Below are positions 32,803 through 43,329 of a stretch of 64,000 nucleotides of DNA, piece after piece (position 1 is the first letter of the stretch; the number at the start of each line of letters is the position of its first letter). The translations under genes were made by a program, and so were the position numbers. This DNA is from Phymatolithon calcareum. Its lineage: Eukaryota > Rhodophyta > Florideophyceae > Hapalidiales. The notes beneath the pieces are model-generated. The model searched no databases and was not told the DNA's origin. It saw only the letters and a list, made by a program, of their open reading frames with translations. The stretch covers positions 2,170,001 through 2,234,000 of the forward strand of contig OZ345381.1 of the NCBI GenBank assembly GCA_977006965.1. The letters are read 5' to 3'.

Positions 32803-34084
32803 TCAAGCGATCCTCCCCAGCGCGATGAGCATTGGAGATCTTCTCCATTTCCAAACAAATACATTCTTAATGGTCGATTCGTCACCGATGCAGCACTGCA
32901 AAGCGTCGGCACTCAGTCTCATTGGAAACCTCTCCATGCTGTCGAAGATTTTCTTGTTGTCCGCATCAATGCACACGAGATGATTCACGCGCCTCCTTCC
33001 TTCCAAGTGAGCCAGGAGAATTCTCTCACCACTTTGTTCAATCCACTCCACTGGAACAGGATCAGCATTGCTGGAAATCTTGCGAAGTCGATAAGTCTTG
33101 ACCTCTCTCTCCATCCACTTGGATAAATCTTTTAAACCTCTAGCGGAATGCATATTGGAATGATCTCCCACCATTCTTGCAAGCGCTTCGTCACCGAATG
33201 CGAAAATCTCATTGACAACAGCACTCTCAGCACACTGGTACTAGCTGCTTATTGCCAGAATGCGCTCATTTCGAATGTGCTATTATCGAGCACTTGTGGA
33301 ATCTGGTCTCCAACCAGGCCCTTCGATAACAAACACTTTTCCGGGGCTATCGAAACACCAGTTGCGCACGGCATCCACCCTTTTTGAAAAATCTTCGATC
33401 ACAGATAGATCAATAGTATAATTCTTATTGACGAGTTTGCTTTTAACGTCAAGGTCGGAGACGGTGACATCGTCGGAAGATGTAGACCCAAGTTTGCGTG
33501 GAGCGTTCTTGACTTCGGTGGTGTTGAGAAGAATCAAAGACCACTTGGATTGACGGCGAAGAGAAGTACCGTAGAAACATCCCGGATGAAGTTCGTGGTA
33601 CTGTAGCCCATTCGGAAGCTTGGTCGTAAGATAATCTTCGCGAACCGGATTGTAGAAGACCTTGTCGATAGGAATCTTCATCTTCACACCGTCGCACTCG
33701 TCTAGTGCATCGTTCAATGGCAAGTGCCTCGATCATGCCCCAGCGATACGCAGTGTCAACGTCAAGCACCACACCCTCGTGCGCAACGCACCAACAGTAC
33801 ACAGCATTAACAAAGTACCTTATGACGTCCTTCCACGTTGTCGTCATCTCTCGGCTCTACGGAGAGCCGTCCCGTTGAAGCCTTAGAACCCACCACGTCC
33901 GCTAAGATATCACCGTTTCTCCGGCGCAGACGATGTGGTGGAAGCTCCGTCCTTCTTTTTTGCCTGAAATGAGGAAGTGCTCGGGGTCCTTGTTGACCGT
34001 TTTCCTCGCGGTTTTCGAAGGGATCGTCTTGCGCGGAGCCCTTCCTCCGGTGCTGTGCCGCGCCGTTTGCTTGGTGATTGCCAT
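32803..34084 (-). pseudogene. H3-tail/papain-like family member P2, broken
   Basis: ATG at 34084 begins MAITKQTARHSTGGRAPRK, matching the histone H3 N-terminal tail in at least 13 of the first 19 positions, including K4-Q5-T6-A7-R8, S10-T11-G12-G13 and A15-P16-R17-K18. Instead of the H3 globular fold, the frame continues with EGRSFHHIV and, past TAG stops at 33902-33904 and 33857-33859, WKDVIRYFVNAVYCWCVAHE and LDVDTAYRWGMIEALAIE. After a frame change near 33720 it gives KVFYNPVREDYL, GCFYGTSLRRQSKWSLILLN, GKVFVIEGPGWRPDSTSAR, stops, then QCAESAVVNEIFAFGDEALA (candidate Cys 33232-33234), RRVNHLVCIDADNKKIFDS (candidate His 32980-32982) and ALQCCIGDES. The C-terminal half resembles a papain-like cysteine peptidase fold. 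No standard family name could be assigned. Confidence 0.65.
33902..34084 (-). other. Histone H3-like tail segment of P2
   Basis: This is the N-terminal module of P2, in one uninterrupted frame from ATG 34084 to TAG 33902. The K4, K9-equivalent (His), S10, K14-equivalent (Arg), R17 and K18 positions can be read off against canonical H3: K9 is His and K14 is Arg, K4 and K18 are kept. The segment after the tail does not match the H3 alphaN helix or core. Confidence 0.65.
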
Positions 34085-34378
34085 ATTGAGAGGCCCCGTA
34101 TGTCACCCTAACCCAACGAGAGAAAGAACGAAGCAACTTGTTCCGTCAGGGCTGGAGTGAGCAGGTCTCTGATGTCGTAGCGGAGCGAGGGGGGCTGTGG
34201 GTGACCGGTAGAGCAAATAAGTAAGCGAAAAATGATGAGAGTGAACCGCATGTGGCACACAGTGCCAGTGCATTCAAAGATGTGCAAGAGCAGCGTCACC
34301 GTGTGACATGTAAGGATATATTTCAAATGCAAAGTACGTACAATGCAGATGAGTACCCTTACATGACATGAAAAGGAT

Positions 34379-35290
34379 GCAGGTGACCTGTCCTGACACG
34401 TTATCGTTGCACTGGGCACTGCGTGACACAGCCCAATGGAGGCAGGTGACCTGTCAAGACACGTTCGCGTTTCACTGGGCACTGCGTGACACAGATGATG
34501 TAATCAATACAATCTTGAAGAAACTTGATGCGACGTTACTGATGACATTGTACCTGTGTGTGTATATTATATTGCTGGATCAGAGCAAATTCTCGTTCCT
34601 GAGGAAGAGTCGCACCATGCGGGTGGTGTAAAGAAGTCATGAGCAGTTGATTGCATGGAATGGAAAGTAGTTCACGATACGTGGATGCATAGAGATCTCC
34701 GTTTATACAAGGACCTGTGTCACAAACGATCATATTTCCGACGCCAAGTGTAACAAGAACACAACGGACTCCTGAATTTCAGTGTGTGTTTAACATATTT
34801 TTCATTGTATGTGAAACGGAAGAAATGTCATGATACGTTCGCATTTCACAGGGCACTTTGTGACGCAGATGATGTAATCAGCAAAATATCAGAGAAACGT
34901 TTCGGATGGCATTGCAACGGTAAACTGTTGGTGCGATGGATACCGTGTTTATTACTACGCTGGAACAGGGAAAACTATTGAGAATTGGAAGCTCGTTCCT
35001 GATGAGGAACTACTCCGTGCAGTAGGTGGAAGTGAATAGGTAAATAGCATGGAATGGCGATACGTGCGTGCTTTGAATTGTCTGCGATTACAAGACCCCT
35101 GCCGCGTCAGAGAAACTGTATGCGCCGTTCACGATGACATTGGAACGGTAATCTGTTCGTGTGGTGGGTATCTCGTATATTTCTACTCTGACTGACGGCA
35201 AAGTATTGAGAATTGGAAGACAGTTCCTGAAGAGGAGCTTCTCTGTGAGGGTGCTTCCAGAGAGACAGGAGGATCTGGAAAGAAAAGTTG
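34379..35290 (+). repeat. Degenerate tandem exon-like modules
   Basis: Two unit types alternate. Type 1 (about 60 bp; 34379-34440, 34441-34500 and 34826-34880) encodes versions of DTFAFHWALRDTDDVI, slightly like an ankyrin T-P-L-H-W-A-x-R consensus. Type 2 (34530-34620, 34904-35036 and 35115-35265) encodes versions of GYRVYYYAGTGKTIENWK followed by VPDEELL. One array member joins both (34826-35036). Each copy is broken by stops. This looks like the remains of a gene whose exons were locally duplicated. The function is unknown. Confidence 0.45.
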
Positions 35291-36024
35291 GCACTACGGA
35301 AACTCTATATGAGAAATAATTTCTTCAAGTTTCAAAGAGGAATTCTTGCAGGAGCTGGTGCACTGTGAAAAATTTGGAGCCCGGTTAACAAAGTAGCGTT
35401 CTGCACCTACTTGAGACTTTTCCGCATACTGCAACATTGCAGAGACTTGAAACGGAAGGAGAAAATTCAAGTATTTTTTCACACATTTAATTTTTATGAT
35501 GAAATGCACACATGAGAACAGCATCATGATGTTTACACGTCGCAGTAATATAATATGAGAACCCTAGGAAAGTGGAATGAAAAAGATTACTGTTCTGGAT
35601 TGGAGAAAGGGCTGATTAAAAATGTGAAACAAATTTGGGTATCATATCGGTATGAAAAGGTAGGAACTAATATTAAATATTTAAAAAAATGGTTTTTTCC
35701 GTTTTGCTTGAAATTCAAATTTATTTTTTTACAGTTTTGAAATATTTCGAAACTATGATTCTCATTAATAATCAAAAATTTGAATTATGTAAGCATACTC
35801 AAGGGATTTCAGTCCTTGTACTTTTGTAACTATTAGTAATCGTCTATAATGAAAGATTTTAAATATTTGAGACCGTTTTGGTACTTCAAGATCTTAAATT
35901 TTGAAAATATGAGGAAGCTACTGATACCATAGATTCGAAGTATCTGGAGCCCGTCCGTGTATTTGAATTGAAATATTTAAATTTGAAATGTCAAAAACGT
36001 GAATCATATGTTAAATGAAGTCTC

Positions 36025-36030
36025 TATAAA
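36025..36030 (+). promoter_or_regulatory. TATA box of unit A
   Basis: TATAAA preceded by AAGTCTC; the same box and flank occur in unit B (50783-50788, minus strand). In unit B it lies about 80 bases before the start codon, a normal distance for an RNA polymerase II promoter plus 5' leader. Confidence 0.5.
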
Positions 36031-36035
36031 ATCAC

Positions 36036-36548
36036 CTAAACGTGTTCTAGCAAGATTTTTCGGCCGCAGATATCAAAGAGTTCAAGATTCTGTTTCTGTG
36101 GCCATCCCAGATATGGTGTTCTTTTCTTGAGCTTAAGACACGTTCCTAAATTCTCACAAAGCACAAAACCCACTCCTATAGGTATTTTCTTGTTCTGCCC
36201 AAAATCTTCACTCTCTTTATCTTCATCCATGTTTTTCCGCACGTTCTTCAGCTCATCTCTTGCCGCTCGAACATGAACTACGATCTTCTCCACAATCGTA
36301 CTCAACTTCGCAGATAGCTCTTCAATCTTCTTCTCTAGCTTCTCGGTCTTCTCGTTCAGAACTGCAGTGATCCGTTGATCGCAGAGCTCTGTGTACTCAC
36401 GCAGCTCGGATTGCTTCGAGCGCCGGGACAAAAAATGCTCCACATCCTTGTGCGCACTTGCGGACGAAGAGTCGAAGGCCGACGCCAATGCTGTCGCCCG
36501 CGTCGGCGCCGGCGGCGATTCGGGGGAAACGTTCCTCGTCGGTGTCAT
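36036..36548 (-). CDS. Coiled-coil protein frame of 170 residues, C-terminus antisense to unit A sequence
   Basis: ATG at 36548. Ser/Pro/Ala-rich N-terminus, then a long charged heptad-like helix (TEKLEKKIEELSAKLSTIVE, RDELKNVRKNMDEDKESEDF) and a hydrophobic C-terminal part. The last 18 residues (QNLELFDICGRKILLEHV) are the antisense of a 55-base fragment that also occurs in sense orientation at about 36880-36935 as the QEF..ADIKEFK part of the unit A gene. So the C-terminus was probably acquired when a piece of the unit was duplicated next to this gene. No family is assigned beyond coiled coil. Confidence 0.45.
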   Translation of the reverse strand: MTPTRNVSPESPPAPTRATALASAFDSSSASAHKDVEHFLSRRSKQSELREYTELCDQRITAVLNEKTEKLEKKIEELSAKLSTIVEKIVVHVRAARDELKNVRKNMDEDKESEDFGQNKKIPIGVGFVLCENLGTCLKLKKRTPYLGWPQKQNLELFDICGRKILLEHV

Positions 36549-36839
36549 TACGCTCTCTTGTTTCGCTGCTTTACGCGCCTTCTTGCCATGGATGGAACGG
36601 CGAAGAACGCCCCCGTGTAATCCTTAAATAAAGAATGTGCGGGTAAGTATGAGATGTGAGGCTAATGGTGGGAAAATGGTATTTGCATCACATAGGAAAT
36701 ATGGATTCTAATTTTGAGAGTTTCGTACTTCAAAAACCTTTCATTTTCGGCCTTCTACTGAGAATTGTTCCACAAATTATCGCATCATTACTGAAAATGC
36801 ATACAGCGCATTGTACATCACACTTGCTTCACATTCTTT

Positions 36840-37290
36840 CAAGGAAGTTGTACGAAACGATGATGTACGATGGGATCGTAAATGTGTTCTAGCAAGAATT
36901 TTCAGCCGCAGATATCAAGGAGTTCAAGACTATTTTCAACCGGTGGCGTCAAGAAGAGTCCATCTCCATACCGAATGGCGAAATCAAGCGCGAAGATTAC
37001 CAAAGAGCTTACAAGGACGTGAAGGGGCGGATGGTAATCCAGGTTCTTCCGCGGGTGACGAAAGAACACCAACTAAGGGATTTTACAACGCACTCCGAGC
37101 ATTGCTATTTTGTAATTATTCACGGGAAACCATTCAATAAGTAGTGCTCGGCGATTGGATGCCCTATTCCGGAAGATTGGAAGAAAGTGGACTAGAATGA
37201 CTGTTTCCCTCTTGGGTTACATTGGTTTAGTCGTGGGTGCTTTCTTCGTGGCAATAAGAAGTGAGTACTTTAAAAAAGAACTGGTTTTCT
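36840..37290 (+). pseudogene. Unit A small membrane protein, broken
   Basis: Reads YETMMYDGIVNVF, a stop, then ADIKEFKTIFNRWRQEES, REDYQRAYKDVKGRMVIQVL, PRVTKEHQLRDFTTHSEH and IIHGKPFNK, where that frame ends at TAG. The following region is open in the +1 frame: RRLDALFRKIGRKW and TVSLLGYIGLVVGAFFVAIR, a 20-residue membrane segment, ending EYFKKELVF. The paralogue in unit B shows conservative changes in both frames and the same switch point. A C-terminal membrane anchor with a short lysine-containing tail suggests a tail-anchored protein. The family is unknown. Confidence 0.5.
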
Positions 37291-37520
37291 GATACTAAAA
37301 TTTGTCTTTTATCCGGTTTTAAAAAACATCGAGTAGTAGCCTGACCCCTTCCGCGAGAGGAAGGGTAAAAATAACCGTTTCCACGAAACTGTCCCACACA
37401 TAGCAAATTTTATGAACTTTTCAAGATGGAAAGAAAATATTAAATTCGGATTGAATCCAAGTATCTCAGCAATCAAACCTATATTCTAGATAATTTTTCC
37501 CAAGTTGGCCACAACAAAAC

Positions 37521-40500
37521 CATTTTCATTCATTTTCATTCATTTTCATTCATTTTCATTCATTTTCATTCATTTTCATTCATTTTCATTCATTTTCATT
37601 CATTTTCATTCATTTTCATTCATTTTCATTCATTTTCATTCATTTTCATTCATTTTCATTCATTTTCATTCATTTTCATTCATTTTCATTCATTTTCATT
37701 CATTTTCATTCATTTTCATTCATTTTCATTCATTTTCATTCATTTTCATTCATTTTCATTCATTTTCATTCATTTTCATTCATTTTCATTCATTTTCATT
37801 CATTTTCATTCATTTTCATTCATTTTCATTCATTTTCATTCATTTTCATTCATTTTCATTCATTTTCATTCATTTTCATTCATTTTCATTCATTTTCATT
37901 CATTTTCATTCATTTTCATTCATTTTCATTCATTTTCATTCATTTTCATTCATTTTCATTCATTTTCATTCATTTTCATTCATTTTCATTCATTTTCATT
38001 CATTTTCATTCATTTTCATTCATTTTCATTCATTTTCATTCATTTTCATTCATTTTCATTCATTTTCATTCATTTTCATTCATTTTCATTCATTTTCATT
38101 CATTTTCATTCATTTTCATTCATTTTCATTCATTTTCATTCATTTTCATTCATTTTCATTCATTTTCATTCATTTTCATTCATTTTCATTCATTTTCATT
38201 CATTTTCATTCATTTTCATTCATTTTCATTCATTTTCATTCATTTTCATTCATTTTCATTCATTTTCATTCATTTTCATTCATTTTCATTCATTTTCATT
38301 CATTTTCATTCATTTTCATTCATTTTCATTCATTTTCATTCATTTTCATTCATTTTCATTCATTTTCATTCATTTTCATTCATTTTCATTCATTTTCATT
38401 CATTTTCATTCATTTTCATTCATTTTCATTCATTTTCATTCATTTTCATTCATTTTCATTCATTTTCATTCATTTTCATTCATTTTCATTCATTTTCATT
38501 CATTTTCATTCATTTTCATTCATTTTCATTCATTTCATTCATTTTCATTCATTTTCATTCATTTTCATTCATTTTCATTCATTTTCATTCATTTTCATTC
38601 ATTTTCATTCATTTTCATTCATTTTCATTCATTTTCATTCATTTTCATTCATTTTCATTCATTTTCATTCATTTTCATTCATTTTCATTCATTTTCATTC
38701 ATTTTCATTCATTTTCATTCATTTTCATTCATTTTCATTCATTTTCATTCATTTTCATTCATTTTCATTCATTTTCATTCATTTTCATTCATTTTCATTC
38801 ATTTTCATTCATTTTCATTCATTTTCATTCATTTTCATTCATTTTCATTCATTTTCATTCATTTTCATTCATTTTCATTCATTTTCATTCATTTTCATTC
38901 ATTTTCATTCATTTTCATTCATTTTCATTCATTTTCATTCATTTTCATTCATTTTCATTCATTTTCATTCATTTTCATTCATTTTCATTCATTTTCATTC
39001 ATTTTCATTCATTTTCATTCATTTTCATTCATTTTCATTCATTTTCATTCATTTTCATTCATTTTCATTCATTTTCATTCATTTTCATTCATTTTCATTC
39101 ATTTTCATTCATTTTCATTCATTTTCATTCATTTTCATTCATTTTCATTCATTTTCATTCATTTTCATTCATTTTCATTCATTTTCATTCATTTTCATTC
39201 ATTTTCATTCATTTTCATTCATTTTCATTCATTTTCATTCATTTTCATTCATTTTCATTCATTTTCATTCATTTTCATTCATTTTCATTCATTTTCATTC
39301 ATTTTCATTCATTTTCATTCATTTTCATTCATTTTCATTCATTTTCATTCATTTTCATTCATTTTCATTCATTTTCATTCATTTTCATTCATTTTCATTC
39401 ATTTTCATTCATTTTCATTCATTTTCATTCATTTTCATTCATTTTCATTCATTTTCATTCATTTTCATTCATTTTCATTCATTTTCATTCATTTTCATTC
39501 ATTTTCATTCATTTTCATTCATTTTCATTCATTTTCATTCATTTTCATTCATTTTCATTCATTTTCATTCATTTTCATTCATTTTCATTCATTTTCATTC
39601 ATTTTCATTCATTTTCATTCATTTTCATTCATTTTCATTCATTTTCATTCATTTTCATTCATTTTCATTCATTTTCATTCATTTTCATTCATTTTCATTC
39701 ATTTTCATTCATTTTCATTCATTTTCATTCATTTTCATTCATTTTCATTCATTTTCATTCATTTTCATTCATTTTCATTCATTTTCATTCATTTTCATTC
39801 ATTTTCATTCATTTTCATTCATTTTCATTCATTTTCATTCATTTTCATTCATTTTCATTCATTTTCATTCATTTTCATTCATTTTCATTCATTTTCATTC
39901 ATTTTCATTCATTTTCATTCATTTTCATTCATTTTCATTCATTTTCATTCATTTTCATTCATTTTCATTCATTTTCATTCATTTTCATTCATTTTCATTC
40001 ATTTTCATTCATTTTCATTCATTTTCATTCATTTTCATTCATTTTCATTCATTTTCATTCATTTTCATTCATTTTCATTCATTTTCATTCATTTTCATTC
40101 ATTTTCATTCATTTTCATTCATTTTCATTCATTTTCATTCATTTTCATTCATTTTCATTCATTTTCATTCATTTTCATTCATTTTCATTCATTTTCATTC
40201 ATTTTCATTCATTTTCATTCATTTTCATTCATTTTCATTCATTTTCATTCATTTTCATTCATTTTCATTCATTTTCATTCATTTTCATTCATTTTCATTC
40301 ATTTTCATTCATTTTCATTCATTTTCATTCATTTTCATTCATTTTCATTCATTTTCATTCATTTTCATTCATTTTCATTCATTTTCATTCATTTTCATTC
40401 ATTTTCATTCATTTTCATTCATTTTCATTCATTTTCATTCATTTTCATTCATTTTCATTCATTTTCATTCATTTTCATTCATTTTCATTCATTTTCATTC

Positions 40501-40560
40501 ATTTTCATTCATTTTCATTCATTTTCATTCATTTTCATTCATTTTCATTCATTTTCATTC
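37521..40560. repeat. CATTTTCATT decamer satellite, about 304 units
   Basis: 3040 bases of the 10-bp unit CATTTTCATT repeated without a visible substitution. The only irregularity is one 9-bp unit (one T missing) at 38531-38539, after exactly 101 perfect units; about 202 perfect units follow. Because 10 is not a multiple of 3 the plus strand gives a 30-base, 10-codon period and a spurious open frame across the whole array. The opposite strand has a stop every 30 bases. Such purity implies very recent expansion or an assembly effect. Confidence 0.98.
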
Positions 40561-41144
40561 ATTTGCATTGATTCTACCATTTGTTTCGAACCAATTTCTC
40601 CTATCGTACACATTTCATCATTGCGGCGCATCCTTAGTTCTCGAGAATCACGTGTTTCTGTGAAGGTGGGTAATTTGTTATTTTTTTTGTACTGCTCATG
40701 GCGACCGTTCTCAATCTCAGACAATATCATGAATCTTTTTGGCATCACAGGTCCTGTAGGACGTGTTATGTTGAGGACTCTGTTCTGGTCTGTGTGTGTT
40801 GCGATTTGCTCAATGTGCCTTTTCATCTGTTCCATTGCACAATTCCAATTGCCTGTTTGTTCATTGCCCACATACATTTGCGTAATTTGCGGTATCAAAA
40901 ATGAACGAATTTTTTGCCTGCCGGAAACCTTGCCCTGTCCCAATGCACCGAGGATCTTGATCCCCAGTAGAAATAAAGCGTGGAAGCACTCTACCCGACG
41001 CAGGTCAAGTCGCCGATGCGCAAGGCTTCCAAGCAACTGCAGCTCGCGCATGTCCGCCGACGCCACCGCGCCTTCCTCCGCTATGCAGAGGTGACTCGAG
41101 TCGCCGGCACGCAAGGCTTGGGATCGCGAGCGGCAGTGCCTCAC
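40545..41144 (-). CDS. Hypothetical 199-residue frame beside the decamer satellite
   Basis: A minus-strand frame from 41144 that stops in the first unit of the satellite. It is Arg/Gln/Met-rich in the C-terminal half (CAMEQMKRHIEQIATHTDQN). Plus-strand frames of 157 and 124 residues overlap it, so the coding strand is uncertain. No family was recognised. Confidence 0.25.
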   Translation of the reverse strand: MRHCRSRSQALRAGDSSHLCIAEEGAVASADMRELQLLGSLAHRRLDLRRVECFHALFLLGIKILGALGQGKVSGRQKIRSFLIPQITQMYVGNEQTGNWNCAMEQMKRHIEQIATHTDQNRVLNITRPTGPVMPKRFMILSEIENGRHEQYKKNNKLPTFTETRDSRELRMRRNDEMCTIGEIGSKQMVESMQMNENE

Positions 41145-41359
41145 CGCACCGGCCGCTTCAATTCAAAGCTGCTTATGCAGCCTGATCAATGCCACCGCTG
41201 TAGCATACGCATTGTTCTGCATATTTTCCCGTCGTTCCCGCTTCGCCTTCCGTGCTTTCCACTGTTGCGTTGTTCGCCTGTAGACCGGGTGCTGCTCTAC
41301 CATGTTTGTCTCCGGCCACTATGCAGAAAAAGGCAGCGAGTTCCAGTCAACTAAAGAGT

Positions 41360-42115
41360 GAGACGCCATGGGCTCTGTCTGGGCGCATCAAGTCCCCGGG
41401 CTCTATGCTCGAACGCAGCGAAGACGCCATGGGCTACGCTCAGACGCAGCGAAGAAGCCATGGGCTATGCCCGGGCGCAGTGAAGACGCCATGGGGTTTG
41501 CCCGGACGCAGCGAAGACGCCATTGGCTATGCCCAAGTGCAGCGAAGACGACAAGGGCTCTACCCAGGTTCAGCGGCGACGCCAAGGGATTTGTCAAGAG
41601 GCATGGAAGACGCAATGGCTACGCCTGGGGCAGCGAAGACATCTTGGGCTATGCACGGGTGCGATTCAGACGCCATAGGCTAAGCCCGGGTGTTAAGAAG
41701 ACGCCAAGGGGTACGCCCGGGCGCAGCGAAGTCGCCATGGGCTACGCCCGGGCGCAGAGGACACGCTAATAGCTATGCTCGAGCGCACCAAGGACGCCAT
41801 GGGCTACACCCGAGCGCAGAGAAGAAGACGCCAAGGACTATGGCAGGGCGCATGGAAGACCTCTTGGGCTATTCACGTGCCCGATGAGGACGCCATGGGC
41901 TTTGCCCGGGCGCTGAACACACGCTAATAGCTATGCTCGAGCTCACCAAAGATCACATAGGCTAGACCCAGGCTCTAAGAACATGCTAAGAGCTATGCTA
42001 GAACGGAGCAAAGACGCCATGGGCTCTACCTGGGGGCATTGAAGAGATTGTCATTGGCTACTCTCGGGTGTGATGGAGACGCCATGGGCTATAGCTGGGC
42101 ACAAGAAGAACGCTA
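41360..42115. repeat. GC-rich minisatellite, about 36-40 bp unit, roughly 20 copies
   Basis: Units share a core of the type GACGCCATGGGCTA followed by CGCCCGGGCGCAGCGAA, with many single-base differences and a few units of altered length. All six frames stay partly open because the unit lacks stop codons in several frames, producing misleading frames on both strands. Confidence 0.9.
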
Positions 42116-42305
42116 AGGTCTATGTCTCATAATGACACACCCTCGTTTTTAAGCTCAAGAATGCAGACTGTTGCTTTCATATTGCTTTTTGAAACAAGAC
42201 ATATCTCAATGAGTGTAGAAAATTACAAATATGGTTTTTGGCATAAGCATGCATTCAGTCAGAAATTTGCCACACCGAATCATATAAATAAGGGCATAGG
42301 CCTTA

Positions 42306-42716
42306 TTGGGCAAGCCTTCCTGTCTCGCGCGCTGGCGCCTGAGGAGGAAAATGGACGACACCCGTCACAAGTTTATGGCGCAAAGGAGAAATTTTTGGAA
42401 AACTGTGTTGGGAGTATTCCCGATCAACTCCGGATCTGAACGAAATATTCCCACAAGAATTTTGAAATGTATGAAATGCTCTTTGAGTTTCTGCCAGAGC
42501 TCACACCGTAACCAGGACTTCAGGACGGGTCATGAGAAGAAGAGACCACACCGATGCATCCTGTGTGGCAAATGATTCGCAAAATCTGCTCACTTGGTAG
42601 CGTATGAAGGAGCTGTTCACGAGAAAAAGAAACCTCACTGTTGCATTCATTGTGGAAGAGCATTCGCGAAGCGCTCAAACGCATTCAGGCATGTTAGGTT
42701 GGTACACCGTTGATGT
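42306..42716 (+). pseudogene. C2H2 zinc-finger gene relic
   Basis: Three finger-like units in one frame. Unit 1 (CMKCSLSFCQSSH) lacks the first zinc histidine; unit 2 (CILCGK then FAKSAHLVAYEGAVH) has an in-frame TGA at 42573-42575 and Tyr in place of His; unit 3 (CIHCGRAFAKRSNAFRHVRL then VH) is a complete C-x2-C-x12-H-x4-H finger. Linkers HEKKRPH and HEKKKPH are close to the TGEKP-type linker. Probably a decayed DNA-binding protein. Confidence 0.65.
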
Positions 42717-42999
42717 TTGAAAAGTGTAATTAATTTTCGAACTAAATGTATATGCTGTCAGTAAAACAATCATATTTAACGAGCCAAAGTGGCAAAATGA
42801 GCTTATCGCCTCATGGCCGTGCCGAGAATCTGGATACGGAAAAATGAAGAGACGAGCAAGCGCAAATTTATTGAAATGAGAAGAAAAGATGTTCAAGAAA
42901 TAAAATCTTTTTAAAGGAGAAGAAGGGAAACCATGGAAAATGTTAAACATTATACAGAACTGCAGAACGGGTATCAGAACAACTGGGAGTTTATCTGTG

Positions 43000-43280
43000 G
43001 CGTACGTTAACTCTTTTACCGATCCTTATCTCCATCTTGCGCATTCGTTTCACGTTCTTCTGCTCGAACCGGTAAGCATCAAGGGGAGATTGAGTTGCAA
43101 CGATTTTACGTTCTTCTCCTCCGGTGAGTCGATTCACATAGCCTTCGCGATGCGTCATACCCTCGGCAGACAGAAGACTTCCACAGAGAGGACACGTATT
43201 CAGGTCATATTATCCCTGTCCAATCCACTTATTAATGCAATATTGATGGTACACGTGCCCACAAGGCGTCCCAGTTATCG
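43000..43280 (-). pseudogene. RING-finger fragment
   Basis: The minus strand reads PCGHVYHQYCINKWIGQG, an in-frame TAA at 43210-43212, then NTCPLCGSLLSAEG. This is the C-terminal half of a RING-H2 finger (C-x-H-x3-H-x2-C...C-P-x-C), the E2-binding module of ubiquitin ligases. The N-terminal C-x2-C is not visible. A basic tail follows (QKNVKRMRK). Confidence 0.55.
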
Positions 43281-43284
43281 AAAG

Positions 43285-43326
43285 CGATTTGAGATAACTG
43301 GAAATCGATTTGAGATAACTGGAAAT
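43285..43326. repeat. 21-bp direct tandem repeat
   Basis: CGATTTGAGATAACTGGAAAT occurs twice in succession, identical. It lies just upstream (minus strand) of the RING fragment. Confidence 0.8.
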
Positions 43327-43329
43327 CGT

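Larger units (their letters stand above)
35296..37370 (+). repeat. Dispersed unit A (inverted partner of unit B)
   Basis: Similar along most of its length to the reverse complement of 50045-51440. Shared parts: an AT-rich leader (35296-36030 with 51440-50780) ending in a TATA box, the protein-coding part (36840-37290 with 50545-50110) and a short trailer (to about 37370 with 50045). In unit A an extra 750 bases (about 36095-36840), including the minus-strand frame 36036-36548, interrupts the leader and coding part. Both units begin CTATATGAGAA on their sense strand. Confidence 0.7.

Noticed and set aside
33902-34084. A simple histone H3 pseudogene
   Set aside because: Beyond the tail the sequence does not follow the H3 core, and the downstream part is homologous to P1, which argues for a fusion protein rather than a broken histone.
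37505-40663. A 1052-residue plus-strand frame with a His/Phe/Ser/Ile repeat
   Set aside because: It is only the translation of the decamer satellite; a 10-bp unit without stops on this strand is open by construction.
41252-41887. Several frames of 65-143 residues
   Set aside because: They are by-products of the minisatellite at 41360-42115.
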